From: an uncultured Clostridia bacterium
GTDB taxonomy: Bacteria; Bacillota; Clostridia; Christensenellales; Borkfalkiaceae
Assembly: GCA_944367535.1 (NCBI GenBank)
Contig: CALVWQ010000011.1
Location: 1 to 55,816 of the forward strand
Reading direction: 5' to 3'
DNA length: 55,816 nt
Shown: in pieces, positions 41,542 to 50,026 of the stretch
How positions within the stretch are numbered: the first letter of the stretch is position 1
Layout of the letters: every line of letters begins with the position of its first letter
Translations under genes and position numbers: made by a program
Notes under the pieces: generated by a model
Database searches by the model: none
What the model was told of the DNA's origin: nothing
Seen by the model: the letters and a program-made list of their open reading frames with translations, nothing else

Positions 41542-43590
41542 ATGAATGAAAAATATAATCCCTTATTTAAGCCGTGGAAGATAAAAAACTGTGAAATTAA
41601 AAACAGAATAGTAATGACTTCCATGGGCGGAACTTCGATTTTCGGCTGGCTCGAACCCAATCATTTCGACGAAGAGGCGGCGAATTTTTTATTGCAGCGC
41701 GCCAAGAACAACGTCGGTTTGATTCTGCCCGGCATCGCACCCATAAAGGATATGATTCTCGGCAGGTGGCTTTATCAGGGAAAGGGCAAATTCAAAAGGT
41801 TGAAAGAATACATGAAAGAATTCCATAAGACGGGTGCGAAACTTTTCGTGCAGTTAACCGCGGGATTCGGCAGGTCGCTCGCCATAAACGATATTATGGT
41901 AAAAGCCCTGCATAATAAGTTTCTCGGCACCGTTTTAAAACCCGTGCTCGACGTGTCGTATATGACTGCGAGCGCGAGTGCGACTCCGAACAGATGGGAC
42001 GAGAGTTGTATTTCCCGTCCGCTTACCGTGAAAGAGATAAAAGATATTATTGACGCCTTTGCAAAGACCGCCGCGCTTCTTAAAGAAGCTGATGTGGACG
42101 GCGTAGAGATACACGCCGTGCACGAAGGCTATCTTCTCGACCAGTTCACCATGAAGTATACCAATCAGCGCACGGACGAGTACGGCGGAAGTTTCGAAAA
42201 CAGATACCGTTTCCCCGTGGAGATAGTAAAGGCGATAAAGAAGGCGTGCGGCGAAGATTATCCCGTTTCGCTTAGATATTCCGTTCTTTCCAAGACGCGG
42301 GGATTTTGCAAAGGGGCGCTCCCCGGCGAAGATTATGTCGAAGTAGGACGCGATATGGAAGAGAGCGAACGCGCGGCGAAATATTTGCAGGACGCGGGAT
42401 ACGACATGCTAAACTGCGACAACGGCACCTACGACGCGTGGTATTGGGCGCACCCGCCGGCATACATGCCCGAAAACTGTAACCTCGAAGACGTTAAGCA
42501 TATAAAGAAATTCGTAGATATTCCCGTCGTCTGCGCGGGTAAAATGGATACGCTGACGGCGGCAGATGCAATCGCCAAAGGCGAAATAGACGCGATGGGC
42601 GTCGCCAGACAGTTCCTTACCGACCCCGAATGGGTTACAAAGACCGTCGACGGCAGAGAAGACGACATACGTCCCTGCATACATTGTCATAACGCGTGCT
42701 TTAATATGGCGCACTATAAGGGCGTGCCAAATGACCAGAGCCTCAGCGATAACAGGGGTATGGCGCGCTGTGCGCTCAATCCCGAAACAATGCAGTCCAA
42801 AAAATATAAAATCGAGCGCACCGGCAGTCCTAAGAAAGTCGCGGTTATCGGAGGCGGTATAGGCGGTTTGGAAACGGCGCGCGTCTTGAAATTGCGCGGA
42901 CATAACCCCGTAATATTCGAAAAATCGGATAAACTCGGCGGTGTATTCGTAGCCGCCGCCGCGCCCGAATTCAAAGAGGCCGACAAGAAACTTATAAGGT
43001 GGTATATTAAACAGGTCAAAGACCTCGGCATAGAAGTAAGATTTAATACCGAAATTACTTCCGCGGAACAACTGAAAGGTTTCGATAAAACCGTCGTTGC
43101 GACGGGTTCGAGACCCGTAAAACTCAAAATCCAAGGCGCGGAACGCGCAATCGAGGCTTGCGAATATCTTTACGGGAAGGAGACGGGCGACAAGGTCGTC
43201 GTGATAGGCGGCGGACTTACGGGCTGCGAAATAGCACTCGACCTCTATAAGAAGGGCAAGACGCCCGTCATCGTGGAGATGAAAAACGACCTTATAGCGG
43301 TAAAGGGCGTATGCCTTGCAAATTCCTCTTATTTACGCGAGTTTTTCGAGCATAATTCCGTCGAAGTGCATCTGGAAAGCAGGGTAAAGGAAATTACCGA
43401 TAAGGGCGTCGTTATTGTCGATAAAGACGGCAAGTCCGAAGAAATCTCCGCCGACAGCGTGATTACTTCTGTCGGTTATCTGCCTGCGCCGCTTGCAATA
43501 AGTAACGCTCAATATGTAGGCGACTGCAACGGAGTCGGAAATCTCCGCACGGTCGTTTGGCGCGCGTGGGACGTAGCCATGAAAATCTGA
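41542..43590 (+). CDS. Old-yellow-enzyme/2,4-dienoyl-CoA-reductase-type ene-reductase
   Basis: The 682-residue flavoenzyme has an FMN TIM barrel (residues 1-370; IKNRIVMTSMGG, GVEIHAVHEGYLLDQFTMKYTN in two parts), an Fe-S cysteine set C379-x2-C382-x3-C386 and C410, an FAD-binding motif VAVIGGGIGGLETARVL and an NAD(P) motif VVVIGGGLTGCEIALDL. The gap of 23 residues between the third and fourth cysteine is longer than the usual 11-12. Relatives include dienoyl-CoA reductase and the bile-acid enzymes BaiCD/BaiH. It is cytoplasmic. Placement 15 nt after the AcnX subunits suggests it reduces the double bond made by the dehydratase. Confidence 0.88.
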   Translation: MNEKYNPLFKPWKIKNCEIKNRIVMTSMGGTSIFGWLEPNHFDEEAANFLLQRAKNNVGLILPGIAPIKDMILGRWLYQGKGKFKRLKEYMKEFHKTGAKLFVQLTAGFGRSLAINDIMVKALHNKFLGTVLKPVLDVSYMTASASATPNRWDESCISRPLTVKEIKDIIDAFAKTAALLKEADVDGVEIHAVHEGYLLDQFTMKYTNQRTDEYGGSFENRYRFPVEIVKAIKKACGEDYPVSLRYSVLSKTRGFCKGALPGEDYVEVGRDMEESERAAKYLQDAGYDMLNCDNGTYDAWYWAHPPAYMPENCNLEDVKHIKKFVDIPVVCAGKMDTLTAADAIAKGEIDAMGVARQFLTDPEWVTKTVDGREDDIRPCIHCHNACFNMAHYKGVPNDQSLSDNRGMARCALNPETMQSKKYKIERTGSPKKVAVIGGGIGGLETARVLKLRGHNPVIFEKSDKLGGVFVAAAAPEFKEADKKLIRWYIKQVKDLGIEVRFNTEITSAEQLKGFDKTVVATGSRPVKLKIQGAERAIEACEYLYGKETGDKVVVIGGGLTGCEIALDLYKKGKTPVIVEMKNDLIAVKGVCLANSSYLREFFEHNSVEVHLESRVKEITDKGVVIVDKDGKSEEISADSVITSVGYLPAPLAISNAQYVGDCNGVGNLRTVVWRAWDVAMKI

Positions 43591-43646
43591 CGGTTTAACA
43601 ATTAAAATATAGAACAATGCAACACTTGAAATGTAAAACTGATTTT

Positions 43647-43675
43647 ATGCCCGCGAGGAAAAGCCTCGCGGGCAT
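43647..43675 (+). terminator. Terminator after the ene-reductase gene
   Basis: ATGCCCGCGAGG (43647-43658) and CCTCGCGGGCAT (43664-43675) form a perfect 12-bp stem with an AAAAG loop. The following tract (ATTTCGGGATTT) is only partly T-rich. Confidence 0.7.
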
Positions 43676-43797
43676 ATTTCGGGATTTGACCGTTCGGTTC
43701 CGTTGTTTTTTATTTTCCTAAATTCGGTTTTATCCTTTTTTATTTAAAAAGTCGCTTTTATTGCCGAATTTTATTTTAAAATAATGCCGAAAAACCT

Positions 43798-43826
43798 TTG
43801 ACTTTGTAAAAACATTATGATATCAT
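43798..43826 (+). promoter_or_regulatory. Promoter of the histidine operon
   Basis: TTGACT (43798-43803) and TATCAT (43821-43826) are 17 bp apart. The start should fall near 43833, about 34 nt before the first gene, leaving no room for a T-box leader. Confidence 0.7.
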
Positions 43827-43833
43827 ATTAGCG

Positions 43834-43857
43834 TAGTAAAGTGATAAAGTAAGCAAG
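43834..43857 (+). promoter_or_regulatory. Three tandem 8-bp repeats, candidate operator
   Basis: TAGTAAAG, TGATAAAG and TAAGCAAG follow one another without gap at the predicted transcription start and run into the ribosome site of the yerC-like gene. Placement fits binding by the TrpR-type regulator encoded just downstream. Binding is inferred only. Confidence 0.3.
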
Positions 43858-43866
43858 AGGTGAAAG

Positions 43867-44154
43867 ATGGGGTACAGAAATGCCGCAACCGACAGATTGG
43901 TGCAAGCCTTTCTGAAATTGAAGACGGAAGAGGAATGTTATGATTTTCTTGACGACCTTTGCACGGTTAAAGAAATCCTGGACATGAGTCAGAGGCTCGA
44001 AGTCGCGTTCATGCTCTCAGACAAGAACAATTATCAGCAGATTGCGGAAAAGAGCGGCGCATCCACGGCGACCATAAGCCGCGTAAACAAATGTTACATG
44101 TACGGAAACGACGGGTATAAGACGGTAATCTCCCGAATGAAGGAGGATAAATAA
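43867..44154 (+). CDS. YerC/TrpR-family regulator of histidine genes
   Basis: The 95-residue protein is a TrpR-like DNA-binding protein of the YerC/YecD group, with LDDLCTVKEILDMSQRLEVAFML and the helix-turn-helix YQQIAEKSGASTATISRVNK. In several Firmicutes a TrpR-type protein (called HisR in regulon reconstructions) stands at the head of his operons. Here it is the first gene of the operon, 1 nt before hisZ, so it likely controls its own operon in response to histidine. AGAGGTG precedes the ATG. The corepressor and operator are not shown by the sequence. Confidence 0.85.
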   Translation: MGYRNAATDRLVQAFLKLKTEEECYDFLDDLCTVKEILDMSQRLEVAFMLSDKNNYQQIAEKSGASTATISRVNKCYMYGNDGYKTVISRMKEDK

Positions 44155-45081
44155 ATGCAGATAGATTTATCGGTTTTATCTAACGAGGAAAAGGTTTGCC
44201 TGAAATTGAGAAGTCTTTATAAAAGTTACGGTTATTCCTGCTTTAAAATGAGTAAATTCGAAGAGTACGACCTGTACGGCAGGAACAAGGACTTTCTCAT
44301 TTCGGACAGCGTAATCACTTTTACCGACACGAACGGCAGACTTATGGCGTTGAAACCGGACGTAACTTTGTCGATAGTAAAGAACTCGCCCGCGGTGCCG
44401 AGCGGCGTTACAAGACTTTATTACAACGAAAACGTTTACAGAATTTCGGAGAGCACCAGACGCTATAAAGAACTGATGCAGGTGGGGCTCGAATGTATCG
44501 GCGAAGTTACGGAAAAAGACGTATGCGAAGTGGTAAAACTTGCGGCGGAAAGTCTTAAAGTCATATCTTCTTACAGCGTGCTCGCGGTTTCTCACCTTAA
44601 AATACTTTCCGGTGCGCTGGCGAGGACGGGGAGCGCAGCAGACCTCATCTCCGCCCGAATACGCGAAAAGAACGTTCACGGCGTAATCGAACTGTGCGAA
44701 AAATACGGGGTTGACGAAAAAATCGGTTCGCTTTTGTCTTTTGCGGCGGGGGCGAGCGGGGATTGCGAAAAAATAGTCGGAAATCTTGCAGATTATACCG
44801 ATGACGGCGAGGCGCTCGCCGCGGCGGAGGAACTTCGATATATTTGCTCAGCGGCGAAATCGGCGGGCGTGGCCGTGCGTGCAGACCTGTCGCTTTGCGG
44901 CGATATAAACTATTATAACGGAGCGGTGTTCAAGGGATACGTTAAGGGCGTGCCGTCGAGGATTTTGAGCGGCGGACAATACGACGGGCTGATGGAAAAG
45001 ATGAATAAAAAATCGCGGGCGGTCGGATTTGCCGTTTATGCCGACCTTATCGAAAGATTTGACGACGGGGAGAACTTATAA
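44155..45081 (+). CDS. hisZ: ATP phosphoribosyltransferase regulatory subunit
   Basis: The 308-residue protein is a class II aminoacyl-tRNA synthetase-like HisZ. ALKPDVTLSIVKN and LYYNENVYRISESTRRYKELMQVGLE correspond to motif-2-like regions, and the C-terminal SRILSGGQYDGLMEK to motif 3. It lacks the anticodon-binding domain of true HisRS and is shorter (308 versus about 420), so it is the regulatory partner of short-form HisG, not a synthetase. AAGGAGG precedes the start by 8 nt, and its stop overlaps hisG by 1 nt. Confidence 0.9.
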   Translation: MQIDLSVLSNEEKVCLKLRSLYKSYGYSCFKMSKFEEYDLYGRNKDFLISDSVITFTDTNGRLMALKPDVTLSIVKNSPAVPSGVTRLYYNENVYRISESTRRYKELMQVGLECIGEVTEKDVCEVVKLAAESLKVISSYSVLAVSHLKILSGALARTGSAADLISARIREKNVHGVIELCEKYGVDEKIGSLLSFAAGASGDCEKIVGNLADYTDDGEALAAAEELRYICSAAKSAGVAVRADLSLCGDINYYNGAVFKGYVKGVPSRILSGGQYDGLMEKMNKKSRAVGFAVYADLIERFDDGENL

Positions 45082-45707
45082 TGGAAATTTTGAATATTGC
45101 GTTGCCGAAGGGCAGGCTGGGAGAAAAAGTATATAAAGTTTTCGAGCGCGCGGGATACGGCGCGGAGGACGTTCTTGACGAAAAGACGCGCAAACTCGTT
45201 TTTGAAAATCCCGCCGTGGGTGTCAGGTATTTCTGGGTCAAACCGTCCGACGTCGCCATATACGTCGAGCGCGGCGCGGCGGATATAGGCGTCGCGGGTA
45301 AAGACATTCTTCTCGAATATAAGCCCGAAATTTACGAACTTCTGGATTTAAAACTCGGCGTATGCAGGCTCGCGGTAGCCGCAAAAAAGGATTTTAGCGA
45401 TACGCTCGATTTTACTCTTCGCGTGGCGACCAAATTCCCGAACGTCGCAATGGATTACTATGCGGGTAAGGGAAGGGACATTGACGTCATAAAACTTAAC
45501 GGCTCGATAGAACTTGCGCCCATTCTGGGGCTTTCGGATGTTATACTCGATATAGTCGAGACGGGCGCGACGCTCAGAGAAAATAACTTAGAGCCAATCG
45601 AGACGGTCGCGCCCGTTTCCGCGCGGCTAGTCGCGAACACCTCTTCGTTTCAGTTCAAAAACACCGAGATTAACGGACTTTTAGAAAAACTTAAAGGTGC
45701 ACTCTGA
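45081..45707 (+). CDS. hisG: ATP phosphoribosyltransferase, short form
   Basis: At 208 residues this is the short HisG, which needs HisZ for activity and feedback control. It joins ATP and PRPP in the first step of histidine synthesis. Recognisable stretches are IALPKGRLGEKVYKVFERAG, GAADIGVAGKDILLEY, VATKFPNVAMDYYAGKG and the PRPP-binding loop DVILDIVETGATLREN. It lacks the C-terminal regulatory domain of long HisG. Overlaps of 1 nt on both sides show tight translational coupling with hisZ and hisD. Confidence 0.95.
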   Translation: MEILNIALPKGRLGEKVYKVFERAGYGAEDVLDEKTRKLVFENPAVGVRYFWVKPSDVAIYVERGAADIGVAGKDILLEYKPEIYELLDLKLGVCRLAVAAKKDFSDTLDFTLRVATKFPNVAMDYYAGKGRDIDVIKLNGSIELAPILGLSDVILDIVETGATLRENNLEPIETVAPVSARLVANTSSFQFKNTEINGLLEKLKGAL

Positions 45708-46987
45708 TGATAAAAATTATCGAATACGGCAAAATCGCCGAAAAGGAAATTTTTTCGGTTTACGAAGACAGGCGCGACGTCTCGGATACCGTGAGAGAAA
45801 TTATAGAAACGGTGAAAAGGGACGGCGACCGCGCGCTTATTGAATACGCGCGTAAGTTTGACGGGGCTGACCTTGCGTCCCTTGCGGTTACGGAGGAAGA
45901 ATTTGAAGCCGCCGAACGGGAAACCGAATCCGAATTTATAAACATACTCGAACGCGCCGCAAAAAATATCCGTCTTTTTCATGAAAGACAGAAGCGCGAG
46001 GGATTCTCGATTGAAAAATCGGACGGAGTTATCGTCGGGCAGCGCGTCATTCCCATAGAAAAAGTGGGTATTTATGTGCCGGGAGGCACAGCCGCATACC
46101 CTTCAACCGTGCTTATGGACGCCATTCCCGCCGCGATAGCGGGCTGTGAAGAAATCGTTATGGTTACTCCGACGGGAAAAGACGGGAAAATTTCCGCCGC
46201 CATACTCGTCGCCGCGCGCATAGCCGGGGTTAAAAAAGTATTCAAGACGGGCGGGGCACAGGCAATAGCCGCGCTCGCTTACGGAACGGAAAGCATACCG
46301 AGGGTTTATAAGATAGTCGGCCCCGGAAACGCTTACGTCGCCGAGGCGAAAAGACAGGTTTTCGGCAGAGTATCGATAGATATGATTGCGGGACCGAGCG
46401 AAATACTCGTTATAGCCGACGCTAAATCCGACCCGCGTTTTGTCGCCGCCGACCTGCTTTCGCAGGCGGAACACGACAAAAACGCGAGCGCGGTGCTACT
46501 TACGGACAGCGCGGAACTCGCCGTCAGAGTAAGAGAGCAACTCGAAATTCAGATAGAAAAATTGGAGAGAAAGGATATAGCGAGGGCATCGATAGATAAT
46601 AACGGCAAGATAATAGTCGTGGACAGTTTGGAAAAGGCGGTTAGCGTGGCAAACGCGCTCGCGCCCGAACATCTGGAACTCTGTATCGATGAACCCATGA
46701 ATTATCTCGGAAAGGTAAAGAACGCCGGTTCGGTATTTCTCGGAAGATATTGTCCCGAGGCGCTCGGGGATTATTACGCGGGGCCGAATCACACTCTTCC
46801 CACTTCGGGTACGGCGAGGTTTTCGAGCCCTTTATCAGTTGACGACTTCATAAAAAAATCGCAGTTTATCTATTATCCGCGCGAGGCGTTGAAGGCGGTA
46901 TATAAAGACGTTCGGAAGTTCGCGGAAAAGGAAGGACTGACAGCGCACGGAAAAAGCGCGTCTGTAAGGTTCGGAGGCGAAGAATGA
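45707..46987 (+). CDS. hisD: Histidinol dehydrogenase
   Basis: The 426-residue product carries the whole HisD pattern: IYVPGGTAAYPSTVLM, VGPGNAYVAEAKRQVFG, AGPSEILVIAD, SQAEHDKNASAVLL with the catalytic Glu-His pair, and AGPNHTLPTSGTARFSSPL. It oxidises histidinol to histidine in two NAD-dependent steps, using zinc. It is the final enzyme of the pathway though third in the operon. The start overlaps hisG by 1 nt (TGATG) and the end overlaps hisC by 4 nt. Confidence 0.96.
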   Translation: MIKIIEYGKIAEKEIFSVYEDRRDVSDTVREIIETVKRDGDRALIEYARKFDGADLASLAVTEEEFEAAERETESEFINILERAAKNIRLFHERQKREGFSIEKSDGVIVGQRVIPIEKVGIYVPGGTAAYPSTVLMDAIPAAIAGCEEIVMVTPTGKDGKISAAILVAARIAGVKKVFKTGGAQAIAALAYGTESIPRVYKIVGPGNAYVAEAKRQVFGRVSIDMIAGPSEILVIADAKSDPRFVAADLLSQAEHDKNASAVLLTDSAELAVRVREQLEIQIEKLERKDIARASIDNNGKIIVVDSLEKAVSVANALAPEHLELCIDEPMNYLGKVKNAGSVFLGRYCPEALGDYYAGPNHTLPTSGTARFSSPLSVDDFIKKSQFIYYPREALKAVYKDVRKFAEKEGLTAHGKSASVRFGGEE

Positions 46988-48045
46988 GCAGATTTATACG
47001 GGCAGACCTCGATGCCGTCAAGGAATATGTCCCGGGCGAACAGCCCAAGGATATGAGATACGTCAAATTAAACACGAACGAATCGCCTTTCCCGCCGTCG
47101 CCGAAAGTTACGGAGGCGGTTACGAAAGCGGCAAAGACTCTCAACCTTTATTCCGACCCCGAACTTACTGCGCTCACCGCAATGACGGCAAAGACTTATG
47201 GCGTGGACGCCGAATGTCTGCTTATGACGAACGGTTCGGATGAAATACTGAACTTCGCGTTCTGCGCGTTCGGTAGCAAAAACGCGCCCTTCGTATTCCC
47301 CTCTCTGACATACGGATTTTATCCCGTATTTGCCGAACTTTACGGAATACCTTACGTGAAAATACCGCTTAAAAGCGATTTTTCGATAGATGTAAACGAT
47401 TACAGAAACGTCGGCGCCAATATCGCGATTGCAAATCCGAACGCCCCCACGGGAAAGATACTTTCTGTCAAAGATATTGAAACAATTCTGAGTTCAAACA
47501 GGGAACACGTCGTCGTGATAGACGAGGCATATATAGATTTCGGCGGCGAGAGTTGCATAAAACTAATAAATAAATATGACAATCTTCTCGTTACGCGTAC
47601 TTTTTCGAAATCCTTTTCGCTCGCGGGGGCGAGGCTCGGTTTCGGTGCGGGCGACAGAGAACTCATAAAAGACCTAAAAAAAATCAAATATTCCACAAAT
47701 CCCTATAACGTCAATTCGCTTACCGACGCGGCGGGGCGTGCGGCGCTCGAAGATTACGAATATTATATGAACAATTGTTCGGTGATTGCGAAAAACAGGG
47801 ATTTTTGCGCGGAAGAACTTAAAAAACGCGGGTTTTTCGTTACCGATTCAAAAGCCAACTTCCTGTTTGCTTCGCATTTAAAATTGTCGGGACGCGAATA
47901 CTACCTTAAACTTAAAGAGCGCGGCGTTCTGGTCAGGTATTTCGGAAGTACGGGCGCGGAAAATTTTGTGAGAATTACGGTCGGGACAGAGGAGCAGATG
48001 AATACTCTTCTTTATGAAACAGACAAGATATTAGCGGGAGAATAA
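46984..48045 (+). CDS. hisC: Histidinol-phosphate aminotransferase
   Basis: The 353-residue PLP enzyme of fold type I has KLNTNESPFPPSP, LLMTNGSDEILNFAF, NPNAPTGKIL and the PLP-lysine region TFSKSFSLAGARLGFG, followed by RITVGTEEQMNTLL near the end. It makes histidinol phosphate from imidazole acetol phosphate and glutamate. Length matches HisC. It starts within the last codons of hisD (ATGA overlap) and is followed by hisB after 3 nt. Confidence 0.95.
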   Translation: MSRFIRADLDAVKEYVPGEQPKDMRYVKLNTNESPFPPSPKVTEAVTKAAKTLNLYSDPELTALTAMTAKTYGVDAECLLMTNGSDEILNFAFCAFGSKNAPFVFPSLTYGFYPVFAELYGIPYVKIPLKSDFSIDVNDYRNVGANIAIANPNAPTGKILSVKDIETILSSNREHVVVIDEAYIDFGGESCIKLINKYDNLLVTRTFSKSFSLAGARLGFGAGDRELIKDLKKIKYSTNPYNVNSLTDAAGRAALEDYEYYMNNCSVIAKNRDFCAEELKKRGFFVTDSKANFLFASHLKLSGREYYLKLKERGVLVRYFGSTGAENFVRITVGTEEQMNTLLYETDKILAGE

Positions 48046-48048
48046 AAA

Positions 48049-48636
48049 ATGAGAGATGCAGAAATATCGAGAAAAACAAAGGAAACGGATATAAGCCTTT
48101 CGCTGGGAATAGAAGGAAAGGGGGAAGTTTCGGTAGACACGGGCTGCGCGTTTTTAGACCACATGCTGACGCTTTTCGGCGTCCACGGTAATTTTAACCT
48201 CGTAATAAAGTGCAAAGGCGATGTGGAGGTCGATTACCACCACACCGTCGAGGACGTGGGGATATGTCTGGGCGAGGCGTTCAAAAAAGCGCTCGGCGAC
48301 AAGAAAGGCATAAGACGTTACGGGGACAAGGTGATTCCGATGGACGAGGCGTTGATACTTTCCGCGGTTGATTTTTCCGGAAGAAGTCATCTTAATTACG
48401 ATGTATTCATACCCGAAGAAAAAATCGGTGATTTCGACAGCGAACTCGTCGAGGAATTTTTCCGCGCGTTCACGAGGACTGCGGAGATGTCGTTGCACTT
48501 ACTGATGTTTGCGGGGAGCAATTCGCACCATATAGCCGAGTGCGTATTTAAATCCGCCGCTCGCAGCATAAGGGAAGCATGCGAAAAGGACGCGGCGTCA
48601 GAGGGCAAAATTCCGTCTACGAAAGGCGTTTTATAG
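48049..48636 (+). CDS. hisB: Imidazoleglycerol-phosphate dehydratase
   Basis: The 195-residue protein is the stand-alone dehydratase, not the bifunctional enterobacterial HisB. Metal-binding histidine clusters are visible: FLDHMLTLFGVHGNF, YHHTVEDVGICLG, and the C-terminal SNSHHIAECVFKSAARSIREA. It converts imidazoleglycerol phosphate to imidazole acetol phosphate. The phosphatase activity missing here is supplied by the PHP-type hisK at the end of the operon. GGGAG precedes the ATG. Confidence 0.96.
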   Translation: MRDAEISRKTKETDISLSLGIEGKGEVSVDTGCAFLDHMLTLFGVHGNFNLVIKCKGDVEVDYHHTVEDVGICLGEAFKKALGDKKGIRRYGDKVIPMDEALILSAVDFSGRSHLNYDVFIPEEKIGDFDSELVEEFFRAFTRTAEMSLHLLMFAGSNSHHIAECVFKSAARSIREACEKDAASEGKIPSTKGVL

Positions 48637-48698
48637 GAATTTTCAGGCGCGATTTATTTTATTTGTGCGAAAATACATCAAGGTTTTGCGGAGATAAT

Positions 48699-49316
48699 AT
48701 GGTTACTGTTATAGATTACGGCGTGGGCAATCTGTTTTCGCTCAGAAGTTCTTTTGCTTTCATCGGCGAGGACGTCCGCGTTACGGGCGACATAAAAGAG
48801 ATTGAGGCGGCGAAAAAACTCGTTTTGCCGGGAGTGGGCGCGTTCGGAGATGCCGCCCTTAAACTGCGCGAGACGGGAATAGACCGCATACTTAAAGAAA
48901 AAGCCGCGGAGAATACGCCGATAATGGGTATATGCCTCGGAATGCAACTTCTGAGCGAAGTAAGTTACGAATACGGAAAGCACGAGGGTCTTGGGCTTAT
49001 CGGCGGAAAAGTGAGACCGATAAAAGACGTTGCTCCCCAAGTGAAAATTCCGCAGATAGGCTGGAATTCGCTCGTTTTTTATAAAAAACACCCTGTATTC
49101 AAATACGTTTCGGACGGCGATTTCGTATATTTCGTTCATTCTTATTTTTTCGACACCGAAAGGACAAACGTCATCGCCGCTACCGATTACGGCTCTTTGC
49201 TTACCGCCGCCGTCGCGGCGGGAAGCATTGTGGGGTGTCAGTTTCATCCCGAAAAAAGCGGCAAAACGGGGCTTTCCATACTGCGCGGATTCTGTGAATG
49301 GGAGGGAGATTTATGA
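48699..49316 (+). CDS. hisH: Imidazoleglycerol-phosphate synthase, glutaminase subunit
   Basis: The start is set at ATG 48699, preceded by GCGGAG, giving 205 residues; a frame extension to 48579 would overlap hisB. It is a class I glutamine amidotransferase: VTVIDYGVGNLFSLRSS, nucleophile cysteine in MGICLGMQLL and the His-Glu pair in GCQFHPEKSG. It supplies ammonia to HisF through a channel. The 62-nt gap before it is the longest in the operon and holds no clear promoter. It overlaps hisA by 4 nt. Confidence 0.95.
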   Translation: MVTVIDYGVGNLFSLRSSFAFIGEDVRVTGDIKEIEAAKKLVLPGVGAFGDAALKLRETGIDRILKEKAAENTPIMGICLGMQLLSEVSYEYGKHEGLGLIGGKVRPIKDVAPQVKIPQIGWNSLVFYKKHPVFKYVSDGDFVYFVHSYFFDTERTNVIAATDYGSLLTAAVAAGSIVGCQFHPEKSGKTGLSILRGFCEWEGDL

Positions 49317-50026
49317 AAATATTCCCCGCGATAGACGTTTACGGCGGAAAGGCGGTCAGGCTTTTTCGCGGCGATTACGATAAAATGACCGTTTACGGCG
49401 ACGACCCCTCTGAAATAGCGGCTGAATTTGCCGCGCTCGGCGCGAAATATTTACATATAGTCGACCTCGAAGGGGCGAAAACGGGCAGGACTTCCAATAT
49501 TTCCACAATCGAAAAAATCGTTTCGCGAACCGACCTCTTTACCGAAGTCGGCGGCGGCATACGCGATTACGATACGGCGGAAAAGTATTTTGCGGCGGGA
49601 GTAAACCGCGTCATACTCGGCACCGCCGCGGTTAAGGACAGAAGTTTTCTTACGGGCGCGATAGAAAAATACGGCGAAAAAATCGCCGTCGGCGCGGATA
49701 TAAAAGACGGATTCGTCGCAATTAAAGGTTGGACGGAGAAGTCGGATATTTTATGCGAGGATTTTTTCGCCGACATGGAAAAAACGGGAGTAAAAACTAT
49801 TATATGTACCGATATCAGTAAAGACGGCGCTATGAGCGGAACGTCGGTCGAACTGTATCGCAGGCTTTCAGGCATGTTTTCGGTAAACATAATTGCGTCA
49901 GGCGGTGTTTCGAGCATTGACGATATAGTCAAACTCAAAGAAATTCCCGTTTACGGTGCGATTATCGGAAAGGCGTATTATACAGGCGCGATAGATTTAA
50001 AAAGCGCAATAGAGGCGGCAAGATGA
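49313..50026 (+). CDS. hisA: ProFAR isomerase
   Basis: The 237-residue TIM-barrel protein starts at ATG 49313, after GGGAGG. It has IFPAIDVYGGKAVRLFRGDY with the first catalytic aspartate and TIICTDISKDGAMSGTS with the second, plus the phosphate-binding IIASGGVSSIDDI. It isomerises ProFAR to PRFAR. It is homologous to the next gene, hisF, as always in this pathway. Both ends overlap neighbours by 4 nt. Confidence 0.95.
   Translation: MKIFPAIDVYGGKAVRLFRGDYDKMTVYGDDPSEIAAEFAALGAKYLHIVDLEGAKTGRTSNISTIEKIVSRTDLFTEVGGGIRDYDTAEKYFAAGVNRVILGTAAVKDRSFLTGAIEKYGEKIAVGADIKDGFVAIKGWTEKSDILCEDFFADMEKTGVKTIICTDISKDGAMSGTSVELYRRLSGMFSVNIIASGGVSSIDDIVKLKEIPVYGAIIGKAYYTGAIDLKSAIEAAR

Noticed and set aside
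43591-43866. T-box or histidine leader before the his operon
   Set aside because: The predicted transcript start is about 34 nt before the first gene and the only hairpin belongs to the upstream gene's terminator.
48579-48698. N-terminal extension of HisH
   Set aside because: It overlaps hisB and is not part of the amidotransferase fold; ATG 48699 begins the conserved VTVIDYGVGN.
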